The translations under genes and the position numbers were made by a program. From Bugula neritina (taxonomy: Eukaryota > Bryozoa > Gymnolaemata > Cheilostomatida > Bugulidae), in the NCBI GenBank assembly GCA_964035545.1, contig OZ037770.1, positions 4,507,662 to 4,571,661 on the forward strand: 64,000 nucleotides of DNA. Reading direction: 5' to 3'. Shown in pieces: positions 49,301-59,635 of this stretch (the first letter of the stretch is position 1; every line of letters starts with the position of its first letter). The notes below the pieces were generated by a model. It ran no database searches. It was not told where the DNA came from and saw only the letters and a list, made by a program, of their open reading frames with translations.

Positions 49301-52300
49301 TCAGTCAGCCGGTTAAGACTACTGGCGAGTTGGAATCTTGCGTGCGCGCCTTCGACAACTCCCAACCCAGAGATCTGGCTACTGTTCACTCTACAGTAAA
49401 TGGTAGCCCGGGTACGGCCTGGTATTGTACAGTTCCGTATTACCTGCACGCCTCCCACTAGGGGACGGCCAGACTTGTTGACACAAGTGAGCTCCTTGCC
49501 GGCCATCAGTATAGCTGACTTGTTAAAGTCAATGCGGCAACCATGTCGCTTCAAGAATGGCATCCCTAGTATAGCATCCTCCTCTAGTTGGCTGATGACG
49601 AAGGTTTCCTGGATGGCCTGGTCGCGGACGCGTCCAGTCAGCTCTATAATACCGTAGAATGGGATACGCGACCCGTCTGCAAGAGTGCCAGGTTCCCCGG
49701 TATAGGGAGCTAATTCTCTCCTCTCCTTAGGGGGAAGAGCGTCAAAGACCCGACGGCTGAGGAGATTCGTGGTACACCCGGAGTCTAACAGGAAAGTGAC
49801 AGACCTGCCGGCCACCTTCCTGGTAAGAAATAGCTATCTCCATGTGGTTGTACCCTTACTCCCCCAGCGTGCTCGGTCTCGACCTGGTGGGGCAGTGCCC
49901 GTTTCGCCCGCGGTTTTCGGGGCCTCTTAGGGCGAGGTTTTCTCCGCGGAGGGGCGATTGGTTCCCCTCCGATGTCCGGATGGACCTTGCCAGCCGGCTC
50001 CATCTCTGGTAGCCAGCTGAAGCGGTTAGCGAGAGGCAGTGTGAATGGTTCCAGTCGCCGCTCTGGTCGACTGGTCCAACGGGGTGCCTGCCACTCGTGG
50101 GGGGTATACCGCGCTGTCCCTACGAACGCCCTGCGGTATCCACCTCGTGGTTCCTTCATTCTCGGCCTGCGGGGTTTGGAGGCGTCCGCGAGCCGTGGAA
50201 GTTTAATCGTTTCCCAGATTGCGGGCAACTCGAGCGGAGATTTCCTCGTGTGCCGCATCTTCAACATAAAGCAGCTGGCCTCAGAACCTCTACCCTCGGC
50301 CTCAAAGGTCCTTGGGTGGGTTCTGTTTGGGTTGGCACAGGCTAGGATCGCCACCAACTGTTCTAACATGGCTATCATGCGGTCCACCTCCGCTTCAAGA
50401 GGAAGGGTGGTGGTGGCGGCAGCCACTTGGACTGGATGGTCCGGTCCCGAAGTGATTTGTTGGGAGCTCACTTTAGCTCGATAGAATTGTTTGGCCAAGA
50501 TATAGGCCTCACCTTCATGCAGTGCATCCTCTATCGTAGTCACCCCTCTTGCATGAAGCTGGTGGTGTAAACCCAAATCATTGAGGAACTGTACAAAGGC
50601 GTCATAGGTGTAGTGTTCCCGGTGTGGTTCTGGCAAGTTGCTGTATGCGATCTGTGCCAGTCTCTTCACTAGGGTAGCATGATCCTGTAGTGGTGTGCGC
50701 ACTTCTTAGTGCAACCTTTGTGAACGGGCCCTGGCGTCCACAGCGGAGATGCCGAAACGGGCCCGCAGCGCAGCAAAGATCCCGTTTACACTGGATCCCA
50801 GTCCGTACGACTTGGCTTGTTTCGTCAGCGCCGTCCGTAGTTGAATCAGGGCTACTCGTGGTGGCCATCGAGTGATGGCCATGACTTCGTTGAATTCTCG
50901 AATAAATTGTTCAACATCTTCTAGGCCCGTAACATACTACACTTCCCACTACAACATTATATATTTTTATAGTAACACAGTTTCTTATTATTGTCTAATA
51001 AGTAAGAAAACTACTTTCTTATATTTATAATGACATCACATTGCAACATAATTGACTCAATCAACCGTATTGTGTAAAGCTCATTAGTAAAAAATCACTT
51101 AGTAGATTATATAGTATGTTTGATTTAGGTAATTCAAGTTCTACTTTTAATTATTTTGAAATAAAAGATCTGGTTTTATATTGTAAACCGAAGAGGACAA
51201 AAAAATTATTAAATATTGCAACTTTTTTTTTCATGCTCTCCTTTGGTTATCTATCTCCAATTCTCAGTGTAATAGAAGCCAATTTTTATCTTATTCCTGT
51301 TCTCAAACAGCCTGTTAATATATTGTTTCATAATTAATTTACAATTCTAAATTACGAATCAACTGGCCTTTAAAGGTGCAACATGTTCCTGCAAGCCGAT
51401 GACTTTCCAGAATTGTATTCTCTCATAGTGAAATAATTCACAACTTCTATTTCCTGTCTAGAAACTATAATACATTTATTAGGGTAATTAGTGAGAGGTT
51501 GTGGCAGAAGTATTTTATTTTACTTGAAATTACTTTAATGCTTTGCGTAGATGTTTCAGAGCTGTACTGTGTTTCTATTTTATGATAAATTGCATGTATT
51601 ATGGCACATAAAACAATATTCCTTATAATGATAACATCCATATAGTAGAATATCAGTGTGAACAGTTACTCAGTGATCAGAAGTGTCAGAAGTATTTTAT
51701 TTTCACTTCACATTACTTTAATGCCTTATGCAGATGCCACAGAGCTGTAGCCTACCATGTTCCTATTTGCTGATAACTGTATTATGGCACATTATACTAG
51801 GAATTTTCTACTCTGTGGTATAAAATACCATTCTTTCTAGTAGAATAACAGTGTGAACAGTTACTCAGTTATCTGCCATATAGAAAAAGATGATATATAG
51901 TATTACATGTAGGTTGTTGTCTTTTATGACAGTACTTAGTACAGATGTAGCACTTTTCTTACCAAATATATACTTACAATTATACTGTTACATTATATAT
52001 CTTTATAAAATACTTAAAATGTTATGCATCGTATATAATATGATACTCGTACATAATCGTAACTTAGACATATTTGTTTTCTTTCCTTAATTAATGTACT
52101 AATTCAAGGTATTGTATATAAACTTGCTATAGTAACTGCAACTTAGTACTATATTATGTGTAATTATTGTTATACTAATATTGGGTATCTTTATGAAAAC
52201 TATTATATCAATTACCTGTATAGCTAGGTCTAATAATAGAAATATTATATATTATTAGAATACAGAAATTAAAGAAGTTACAGAAACTCACAATTTCAGA

Positions 52301-55300
52301 GAATAAATTCACCAGTCTCCCATCTTCAGTGTGTGCATTGAGTAATCTGTACACACTGGATATATCCGAGAACAGATCCATGACATCCTTGAACCCGGAG
52401 ATACTACAGCTAACACATCTTGGGTCTTTCCATACATATGGATGTGATGCTCTTAAATCTCCTCCACTAGAAGTCTGTAAAAGAGGACTGGATGCTGTGC
52501 GACAATACTACACAGACTTGGTTAAAGGCGCTGGTAGAAATCTTCCATTTGCGACAATAGTCATGCTGGGGAACACCATGGCAGGAAAAACCAGTCTAAT
52601 CAGAACATTACAGAGCACTGACAAGAAGAGAGTTCTGACTGACAGAAGTCCTAATGCAGAGTATGATGAAACTACAAAAGTGTTTATGGTGGAAGAGGTG
52701 GAAGTAAATGGTACAACTCTTCGTTTCATAGATATGGGAGGCCAGGAGGTCTACCATATCACATACCATTTAACACTGAGACAAAATTGCGTACCAGTAA
52801 TTGTAGTCAACATGGAGCAGTATGATAAGATTTCAAATGAGTCTACAGACAGAGAGGCTGTGAGAAAGTTGGCTTTTGACTTCATGTCTCACCTCTATCT
52901 CACTCATCCAACTCTTGGTCCGCCTACCCTTGTCTTCACACACAAAGATAAGTTTTCGAGTGAAATTTTCCAACAGCTTCGAAAAAAGTTTCTTGAAGTG
53001 TCTGAGCAGTTTTGCAAAAATATTCTTGAAGAAGAGAAAAGTTTAGAAGGTGACTTTGCTCAAATTCAACATTTCACTGAATCGGACGGAAAAGTGTTTT
53101 CCAACGACAACATTTATGAGGTTGGGAAATTTGACGAGTACAAGATATTTGAAAAAATCAAAAAATATCTTCTTAAAAGTTGCCAACACTTTGTCAAGTC
53201 ACTTCCAAATGTTTGGGAGGATGTCAACAACAACATTCTGTCCTTGCAGACTTCACATAACACCTTTGATGAATTGTTGGCTGTGATAAACGGAAAGCAG
53301 GATAACATTGAAGCAAAGCAATTGGATCTGATTATCATGTACATGCATGATTGTGGCAAAGTTCTCTGGTATAAACATATTGATGCACTCAGGCCATACA
53401 TATTTCACAAGATCACGGAAATAACCAAGCTACTCTGTGTCTTGTATCATCATGATCCAGATATCTGGCAAAGTAGAGTGGATCAGTTCAAGCCATATTG
53501 CTGCAAAGAAGGAGTGAGGATTGAAAAAGAAGATTTTGGAGATTTTGTGAATTCATTTAGAATCAACGGCTTGATGACGAAATCTCTTCTTGAATATTTG
53601 ATCAGAAAAGAAACTTCGTTCACTGGTGATAATGATGTCGAAATTGCTGTTTGCTTGCTCAGAACATTTCGTTTGTTGTATGGCCCTTTGAATATTGATC
53701 CTGAAGAGTCTTACTTCATAATCCCTCAGTTTGCCAAAGAATCTTACAGCCTCTCCTACACTCAGCCAAAGGAGCTGATGCTTCATACCGACACGCAGTT
53801 TAATGGTCTGGCATTACCGCAGCATGTCTACCATCAGATGACGGTTGGTTTGCTGGAACTATTTGCTGATGATTCTGCCACAATACAGGTAAAGAAAAAT
53901 GGAGCAAATGTCTATCAAGATAGAATATACACACAGCTGATACATGATTATGAATCTAGGAGAGTTTTACTCTACACGTCATCTGATGCAAGTAATATCA
54001 CCAAAGCGTGGGAAAAACTCATTTCAGTCAACAATAACATCCTCAGACATGTGATGGAAACTTGGACTGCTAGTCGCCCAGTCACTGCCTGCATCTGTGC
54101 TCACTGCCTACTGCTAGGTGTTCCGTGCCCTAAAAAGTCTATTCATCCTAAATGGTGTTTTCGCTCCCTGAAGAAACCTTCACCAGTTGTCAAGAAGTGC
54201 AGCGGATCTTCAACAATTTTGTGCAATAATGAGGAAATCCTAAGAGCTCTGATTTTCCCATGTATGTATCACTAATAGTGTTTATTACTATGTTTTTAAA
54301 AATTAAAACTTTTGCCTACCACATAAATTATTTTCATTACTACAAACTCTAAACAAAACCTGCTAATTTTTTTTTAAAGCTGAAAATATTCAAAGAAAAG
54401 GCATTACGTCTCGTGTAGTAACATTCTCGTAAGGGTTCTGCCGCAACTTATATTTTAGCCACCATATAAGTTGATTACAGTATACATAGGAATATGTGAG
54501 CTGGTTGTAGTATATGTAGACTGGGTACATTATATGTAATATGTGAGCTGGTTGTAGTATATGTAGACTGACTGTTTTATTTAGGTGAGGCGTTGTCTGA
54601 GACAGAAACCGATGAGCTGGTGAAGCTATTGACTCAACTCAAACTTCGTAAACAGCAGAATGATGCAACCAGAATTGGTATATCTTTATGATACTCACTT
54701 TATCAAAATCAGCGATCTATCAATGTAGAACTTTATTTACATTGAATAGAAATGTTTTTAAAAGCTGATTTTTTTGTCAAGCGATCAAGGAAATGGCAAT
54801 TTTGCATTACTTCTAATTTTCAAATCCTGGTATTAGCCAATAAAATCATGTGACTGCAGATGATGATGGTGATCTGAGTGATCTCTCTGATGATGACGAC
54901 AATCTGTACCCTGATAAAGAGAATGAGGAAAGCGTGAAGTTAATACAACCCAACCTAAAGACTACCAAAAACCTGAGGCTTAAGAATCTTTTCTCAAATG
55001 CTGAAAAGGTTGGTGTATTAGTTTAGGGTCATAGTTCCTGCCGTTTAAGCATATGTTCACCTTATTCTATGGATTCTTATGTTTGTATAACTTATTCTTA
55101 AACAAAACCTTATAAACACCTGCATTTGTATCAAACTGACACTATTTACTGTTAGCTCTATTATTAGGCCATGTCTGCCTTAAACACGTTTAACTAGACG
55201 TACAAATATGTTAACTATTACTATCATTCATTACAGTGTTTAGTATGCTATTCTAACTATATTTGTATCCAGGTGTTCAGTATGACCAGAAAGAGGGGGA

Positions 55301-57249
55301 AAGCTCTGATAATAAACAACAAGAATTTTGTTGAAAGACCGGATTTATGCAGGGAAGGTTCAGATGCTGATGTTGAGAATATGTCTGTCATGTTGAGATC
55401 TCTCAAGTTTGATGTTGAGACACACACAGACCTGACAGCAGAGGTATGATATTATTGTTAGACTGAAAGCAACAGTATTCAAGCGTAGTAGCCTATAGCC
55501 TTCAGTTTATTGAAATGAAACTTGACACTTGAAGCAATTGAAGCAATTGAAGCAATTGAAGCAATCATATGTGACTATTATTTCAGTTTATCAATATCAA
55601 AAATAAGGAGTGTATAGGACACCCAAAAGATGTTTTCTGCTGGTCACAATTTTGTTTCATTTTTTGCACATTTTGAAATAATTATTTCATTCAATTATCA
55701 TAACTTTGTATCAGATATTTAACATAGTTATTTTCAAATTTGCAGGAAATGCTGTCTGCTGTCAAGTCTGAGATAAGAATAGAGAAAAACAATGGCTTGG
55801 GCTGTCAAATACTGGTTATTATGACTCATGGTGGAGAAGATAACTGTATCTATGGAACTGACCTTGAGCAGGTCAACCTTACAGACTTCTATGATTTGCT
55901 CGCTCCTTTGAGTCTGAAGCCTAAACCTACAGTTGTCATCCTAGAAGCCTGCAGTGGAGGTAATCACCCGTTAAGTAAATAACAGTATTTGTCTCGTTTA
56001 GTTGAGTAGTTTCAGTAGCAGAAACATCTCTGTGACTCAGCCATTAAAATTGTATTTATTGACTGTTTTCTTTTAATCTGAATTATTATATAAATTTATC
56101 CCAATACTTCTGTTACAGTAAACATTGAGGTGAATCTAGACAGATCTGGTCTTGCAGCAGCTCAAGAAGAAGAAACTGAAGCTGTCTCTTCTACACACTC
56201 TGAATCTGATGATGATATTGTATATCCTGAAACACCCAGTGTAATAAGACCCATCAGACCTGTCTCACCACCAGCACCTAGAATAGAAGAGCGTTGGACC
56301 AGACTAGATGTTGATAATCTTCTTGTTCTGAAGAGTAACGTCTGCTGTAAGTGTATACTAAATATTGATTGGCTAGTTTTACATGTGCACAGTTGCAGTT
56401 ATTCAGCAAGTTGTCTCTCCTTTATCCAATCTTTTAAACTTGCCTTTAAAAAATTATATGCAAACACTGCTCATTAAAACTGAACAAAATTTTAAAATAT
56501 ACTGAGCTTGCTCTGATTACATCATGCTTTTGGCTGCATTTAATATTATTATAGCATCAAAGAGACATCCTGAGTATGGATCTCCTATGATTAGAGCTCT
56601 AGTATCTTCAATCTACAAACATGCCAGTCACCGTGATCTCTACACCATCTTTCAGCAGGTAAGTTAAAAGCTCAAACGTTTTTTTGCTATTTTAACTTTT
56701 ACGCCAGAAACTATTCGTCATCGTGGCATCTCTTCCATCTCCATGTTCAAACCATCATGCCATTTGAAAGAAACAATTTAAGCTGTTCTGAGTACAAGAG
56801 AAAGTCATTCAGTGCTTTACTTGTTTGAATTGTGGAGTTTAGTCTCTGTTGTTACAGTTTCTTTAGAGTAATGGCTCAGTACTATATTGATAGTTTCTCT
56901 CCTCTTTTAATATGTTCTTGTAGTCTGCTAATAACTGGTCTCATTTATTAAATGACATTACTGTAGCGGACAACTTCAAAAGTTTTACTACTCAGAATTG
57001 TTAAAGTAGGATACAATATTCTACCAGCTGGGAGTTGTACCTTATTACTTTTAGTAGTGAATTGATGAACAGTCTCACTAGTCATTACTTACTCTACAGG
57101 TACAGACTAAACTAGTGAAGAAACTCTATGCAGATGAAAATTCAGAGAGAAGCAGAAATTTGATTGTAATCTGGAATACTCTTCCTTACCGTAAAAGACT
57201 TCACCTGTTTCCTGGCTTTGATGGATTTGGTAAAGAGGCCAAATCTTAA
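34314..57249 (+). CDS. LRR-ROC-COR-caspase fusion protein (24 exons, about 1,762 residues)
   Basis: Modelled exons: 34314-34326, 34776-35007, fourteen 138-bp LRR exons between 35852 and 43434, 52259-54261, 54585-54677, 54860-55008, 55273-55443, 55746-55959, 56119-56346, 56555-56658, 57100-57249. They sum to 5,289 coding bases with every junction in phase and no stop, which strongly supports one gene. The start is GCCATGG, a good Kozak context. N-terminal about 80 residues ([29 protein letters not shown]) lead into the LRRs; then ROC GTPase, COR-like region, acidic linker and a caspase. ROC-COR proteins act as GTP-regulated, dimerising switches, and caspases are activated by proximity, so I infer a sensor that drives proteolysis or cell death on ligand binding. 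No signal peptide or membrane segment: cytosolic. I do not know a described family with this architecture. A Gypsy element occupies its 8.8-kb intron. Confidence 0.85.
35852..43434 (+). CDS. Array of fourteen symmetric 138-bp LRR exons
   Basis: Exon starts: 35852, 36390, 36985, 37550, 38108, 38707, 39284, 39842, 40422, 40980, 41560, 42122, 42718, 43297; each exactly 138 bp, phase 2 at both ends, acceptor TTACAG or TTGCAG, donor AG|GTTTGTG (once GTTGGT). Each encodes 46 residues, two 23-residue LRRs: LTQLEKLxIxxNPLxTVPE then LTSLKELxMxxCxLSTLPER. All 14 are open. Because phases are identical, any exon can be skipped or duplicated without breaking the frame. The introns fall into three families by their first 100 bases (GTTTGTGGAACACAG, GTTTGTGTGYCAC, GTTTGTGTGTTAC), which shows growth by multi-exon duplication. 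Confidence 0.92.
39284..41697 (+). repeat. Tandem 1,138-bp two-exon duplications
   Basis: Exon starts 39284/40422/41560 and 39842/40980 are spaced by exactly 1,138 bp. Introns between them, including AATCGAATCTTTCTTAGC and GCATTACATTTCCTATTGCC stretches, are almost identical. This is recent unequal crossover of a unit with two exons. A second, larger duplication links 37.70-38.25 kb with 41.72-42.26 kb (exon offset 4,014 bp). Confidence 0.85.
43765..44073 (-). repeat. 3' LTR of Gypsy element 2
   Basis: 309 bp on the minus strand from TGTAGTGGGG to ATTACTACA, with an AATAAA signal near 43870. It is preceded (minus) by the purine-rich GGGGTGGGGGGCAG at 44074-44087. Unlike the LTR of element 1. 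Confidence 0.8.
44461..45547 (-). pseudogene. Gypsy element 2 ORF3: zinc-finger accessory protein
   Basis: Open from ATG at 45547 to 44714 (277 residues); a further fragment at 44643-44461 in another frame adds a coiled coil ([20 protein letters not shown]). It has C-x2-C-x12-H-x3-H (CRLCQQHF...HIHQH), then FCPCG-x11-H-x5-C and FLGLIKPFI, matching ORF3 of element 1 in order and spacing. A strong acceptor TTCTGCTCTTTCAG ends at 45262 inside the frame, followed by AT ATC ACT CGC, in the same phase and nearly the same bases as after the acceptor in element 1. The extra N-terminal part before it is not seen in element 1. Confidence 0.7.
45735..50235 (-). pseudogene. Gypsy element 2 pol, decayed
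   Basis: Pieces of one polyprotein in several frames: protease ([13 protein letters not shown], 49815-48886), reverse transcriptase (48834-48313), RNase H start (48316-48080), RNase H end (47948-47685), integrase zinc domain (47684-47022; [11 protein letters not shown]), and the integrase C-terminal half with GPY module (46817-46257; [10 protein letters not shown]). The catalytic YLDD is YLDE, another sign of death. Homology to element 1 continues to about 45735, including the pol tail and the ATATCAACTTTTG stretch after it. Confidence 0.85.
49972..50929 (-). pseudogene. gag: Gypsy element 2 gag, 5' truncated
   Basis: Starts in mid-protein ([16 protein letters not shown], matching VEQFIQEF of element 1). 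It has a TAA at 50708-50706, then [19 protein letters not shown]. The zinc-knuckle region has lost frame: the cysteines are recovered only with a one-base shift. ATTAAAC at 50207-50201 is the counterpart of the slippery site. The open frame continues past it into pol-frame sequence because of that shift. Confidence 0.8.
50954..52258 (+). other. Remainder of the intron before the ROC exon
   Basis: AT-rich. Contains an imperfect direct repeat: TCAGAAGTATTTTATTTT-like blocks at about 51503 and 51686, each followed by AGAGCTGTA and TACTCAG. No coding sequence. The acceptor used is ATTATTAG at 52251-52258; the later TACAG sites would give the wrong frame. Confidence 0.55.
52259..54261 (+). CDS. 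ROC GTPase and COR-like exon
   Basis: A 2,003-bp exon, residues about 726-1393. Three more LRRs come first ([30 protein letters not shown]). The GTPase has Walker [10 protein letters not shown] (K836), switch II DMGGQE (884-889), and FTHKDK (952-957) at the guanine-specificity site. A COR-like domain follows, recognised by [15 protein letters not shown] and by the winged-helix-like stretch ending in YFIIPQFA. The exon closes with a Cys-rich motif ([13 protein letters not shown]). The G4 site reads HKDK where Ras-type proteins have NKxD, a usual ROCO variation. All nucleotide-binding residues I can check are present. Confidence 0.88.
54585..55008 (+). CDS. Linker exons between COR and caspase
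   Basis: Two exons. The first (54585-54677) is helical ([17 protein letters not shown]). The second (54860-55008) is strongly acidic ([15 protein letters not shown]), then basic. The Asp clusters could be self-cleavage sites releasing the protease; that is inference. Confidence 0.75.
55273..57249 (+). CDS. Caspase domain exons
   Basis: Five exons, residues 1475-1762. The large subunit has [23 protein letters not shown] (Arg matching the S1-pocket Arg of caspases), MTHGGED with catalytic His1559, and LEACSG with catalytic Cys1600. The usual pentapeptide is QACxG; here it is EACSG. An acidic Ser/Pro-rich linker ([14 protein letters not shown]) stands where caspases are cut. The small subunit follows: [17 protein letters not shown] keeps the second S1 Arg but not the Trp of the usual SWR, then [17 protein letters not shown], and [17 protein letters not shown] matching the last core strand. 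Length and order fit a complete caspase fold. Stop TAA at 57247-57249. Confidence 0.85.
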
Positions 57250-58059
57250 CTCAATACATGACTCTATTTGTAATTTGTACAACACTCAGTTTAGGTTTGA
57301 CTAAAATTCTGTGACCATTAAACCTAAACAGATTATAGTGAGTTTGTGTGAATGGGTAATGATTACTTGACAGTCAAATTATCTATCAAATATTTTTGAC
57401 TTTTGTATCTTATTTTGAGTATAGAGCTATATACTGATAACATTTACTTCTGTAGATTAGCTTGTGATGTCATTTCATATTGAATAATCATATTACATGG
57501 TATACGCTGTACTGTCATATTACAGGAATGATAAAATCAGTTTATTTGTGATTTTGTATGTTCTGCCTATATAGATTACTATGTTATAGTATTTAGTATA
57601 ATATGGTTGCAGTTGATTTTCTGTCTTGTAAAACAATAACCATTCCTGCTTATATGGTTTTTACTTGGCCAAATTTGTTATCATTTATACTTTGATGTGA
57701 CACTAAGCGCTGACTATGTTGTTTTAGCACATGTTTTAACTGCTATGCTAACATTATTATGATAATTTCAGTCGCTTGCTAATATCTATCAAAAATTGCT
57801 CTTTACATATTATCAATAAATTTCATTCAAATAATTTATGTAAAGATTTTTAATTGCTTTTATTATTTCAAGTCTGTAAAATTTTCATTTCAATAATCGG
57901 TGACTTAACTAACAAGTCCTTCATCTACAAACAATAGTTATTAAATCTGTCATTTTGTTATCTGCATCTGCAAACCAATCATTTCTAAAATGAGCTAATG
58001 AAATGATGACATCACTTTTTATTGAATGCTATTCAGACATTTTGCGCAGATAGGGTTCA
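57250..58059. other. Region downstream of the caspase gene
   Basis: AT-rich. The nearest AATAAA-type sites are near 57816; I see no gene. Confidence 0.4.
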
Positions 58060-59165
58060 TTAGTCTGTGCAGACAGCTCATTTCGGAGAAGGAAAACTCC
58101 GATCTCAAACCTCCTCTGTCTTGCGAGGATACTCAACCCAGAGGAAGGCTTGGGGAGTAAACCCCAAGGACAAATCAGGGGTTGTAATTTATAACTTCAT
58201 TCTGGCAGCTACTGCGACGGCGCTGGTGCCGAACTGCAACGACCTATAGCAGCCCTGCTTTTCCTTTGGATATGCCAGCGACGTGGAGAGGAATGAAATG
58301 TTTCATGAACAACAGCTTGTTCTCCATATGTTCAATGACCAGTATGCACCCACACACCATTATTTTTTTCTTACTGAAGAAAACACTCCACCTTCACCTT
58401 CTGTGTAGACACAACACTGGGAGCAGCAGATACAATTTATAAGCTGTTTCTCGATTGGCGTTGATCAGGACACCAGGGGTTACTTCCGTCCGTGGGAGAG
58501 GCTTTTAGATTTCATTGTATAGCTGCTGCTCGCCATAAGCTAGGCAGTTCCCAGCCAGTTACGTGCTTTTTTGCCACTGTCTGCTCTCCTCATTGGGTGC
58601 ATGGGAAATAGGAGACAACTGAACAGCAAACTGCAACAAAATAATGAAAACTAAACGACCAGCTCTTATATATATATTTGGATGTTGGAGCCTCTGTTAT
58701 ACCATGCTCATTAACCTATCCATCAACTTACAGGCATCAGAGACACATAAAAAATGCTATTATAAACAACGAACTTAAGAGATTAGGCCTCGACATCACT
58801 ACCAGTTCAATAAATGTGGTTAGCTCGTTGTGGCACTCTAAAATAAGCACTACTGTTTTTATGGTAGTGGCGGAGTTCTAATTAACCAAGAGTATACGGA
58901 GTTGGTTTTTCAGTGAAGGACAGATTCTTTAATATGGTAGAGCCATGTATCAACAGCTTAGAGGGACATATGACATTTTGCCTCAACACTACCAGTGGCC
59001 CTGTCAACCTTGACAGTGTATATGCTCCAACACTATCCGCCACACCAGATGACAAGGACACGTTCTATAAGAACCTCACAACCATCACCAGGACCATCTC
59101 CAGCACACAACAATTTGAAGTAAATTTGTGTCTGACACCAGGTGTCACTATTGACGGTAAATAAT
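58060..59165 (+). pseudogene. LINE fragment with endonuclease remains
   Basis: The part at 58690-59130 reads, over frame changes and stops, like the start of a LINE endonuclease: KNAIINNELKRLGLDI (compare the usual ALIxRELxRLNIDI) and, further on, VNLDSVYAPTL followed by DKDTFYKNL, as in RTE/CR1-type proteins (SAYAPT...FYxxL). The GC-richer 58060-58640 with GGAGAAGGAAAACTCC may be its 5' UTR. No reverse transcriptase follows. Different from the Jockey/I-like LINE in this window. Confidence 0.55.
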
Positions 59166-59285
59166 CTCACTTAACAATGAGGGTCGGAATAGAATTCCCT
59201 TGTGCGGAAAACTAATTAAACTATCTAATACTGTTTGTTGCCAAATTATTTGCTAATGTGATTTTAATATTTTCCAGTGACTGTT

Positions 59286-59635
59286 GATTTCTGGTGTTCG
59301 GTAACAGTGCTGAAGTGTGATAGGGACACGGCTATGGTTCGCCGATTTATATCACAGCAACTGTAGTCAGAGACAGTGACAGAAATCTGATTCCTGATGT
59401 TCGAATCGCAGAGACTCGACAGGAATTCCGCAACGCAAGAGAGTCACTACAGTGGAAAAATGATTTCTGGTGTTCGGTAACAGTGCTGGAGCGTGACAGG
59501 GACACGGCTATGGTTCGCCGATTTATATCACAGCAGCTGTAGTCAGAGACAGTGACAGAAATCAGATTCCTGGGATTTGAATCACCGAGATTCAACAGGA
59601 ATTGCAGCGCAAGTAATCACCATTGACAAACCTAT
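59286..59635 (+). repeat. Tandem duplication, 176-bp unit
   Basis: Two copies starting GATTTCTGGTGTTCGGTAAC at 59286 and 59462, about 90-95% alike by eye, both running through CACGGCTATGGTTCGCCG and GTCAGAGACAGTGACAGAAA. Function unknown. Confidence 0.85.

Larger units (their letters stand above)
43765..50953 (-). mobile_element. Decayed Gypsy element 2 in the large gene's intron
   Basis: Antisense to the host gene. The 3' LTR is 43765-44073. At the other end only 24 bp of the 5' LTR remain (50930-50953, TAACATACTACACTTCCCACTACA on plus), joined directly to gag codons, so most of the 5' LTR, primer site and gag start are deleted. Flanks ATAT and ATGT (minus) look like a 4-bp target duplication with one change. 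Coding regions are broken by stops and frameshifts. It is related to element 1 but clearly diverged, with a different LTR. Confidence 0.9.

Noticed and set aside
52278-52291. Use of the later TACAG acceptors for the ROC exon
   Set aside because: They give the wrong phase after the LRR exons; ATTATTAG at 52258 keeps the frame open and gives a proper LRR.
57250-58059. Further exons of the caspase gene
   Set aside because: The last exon ends the caspase fold normally with a stop, and no acceptor with coding sequence follows.
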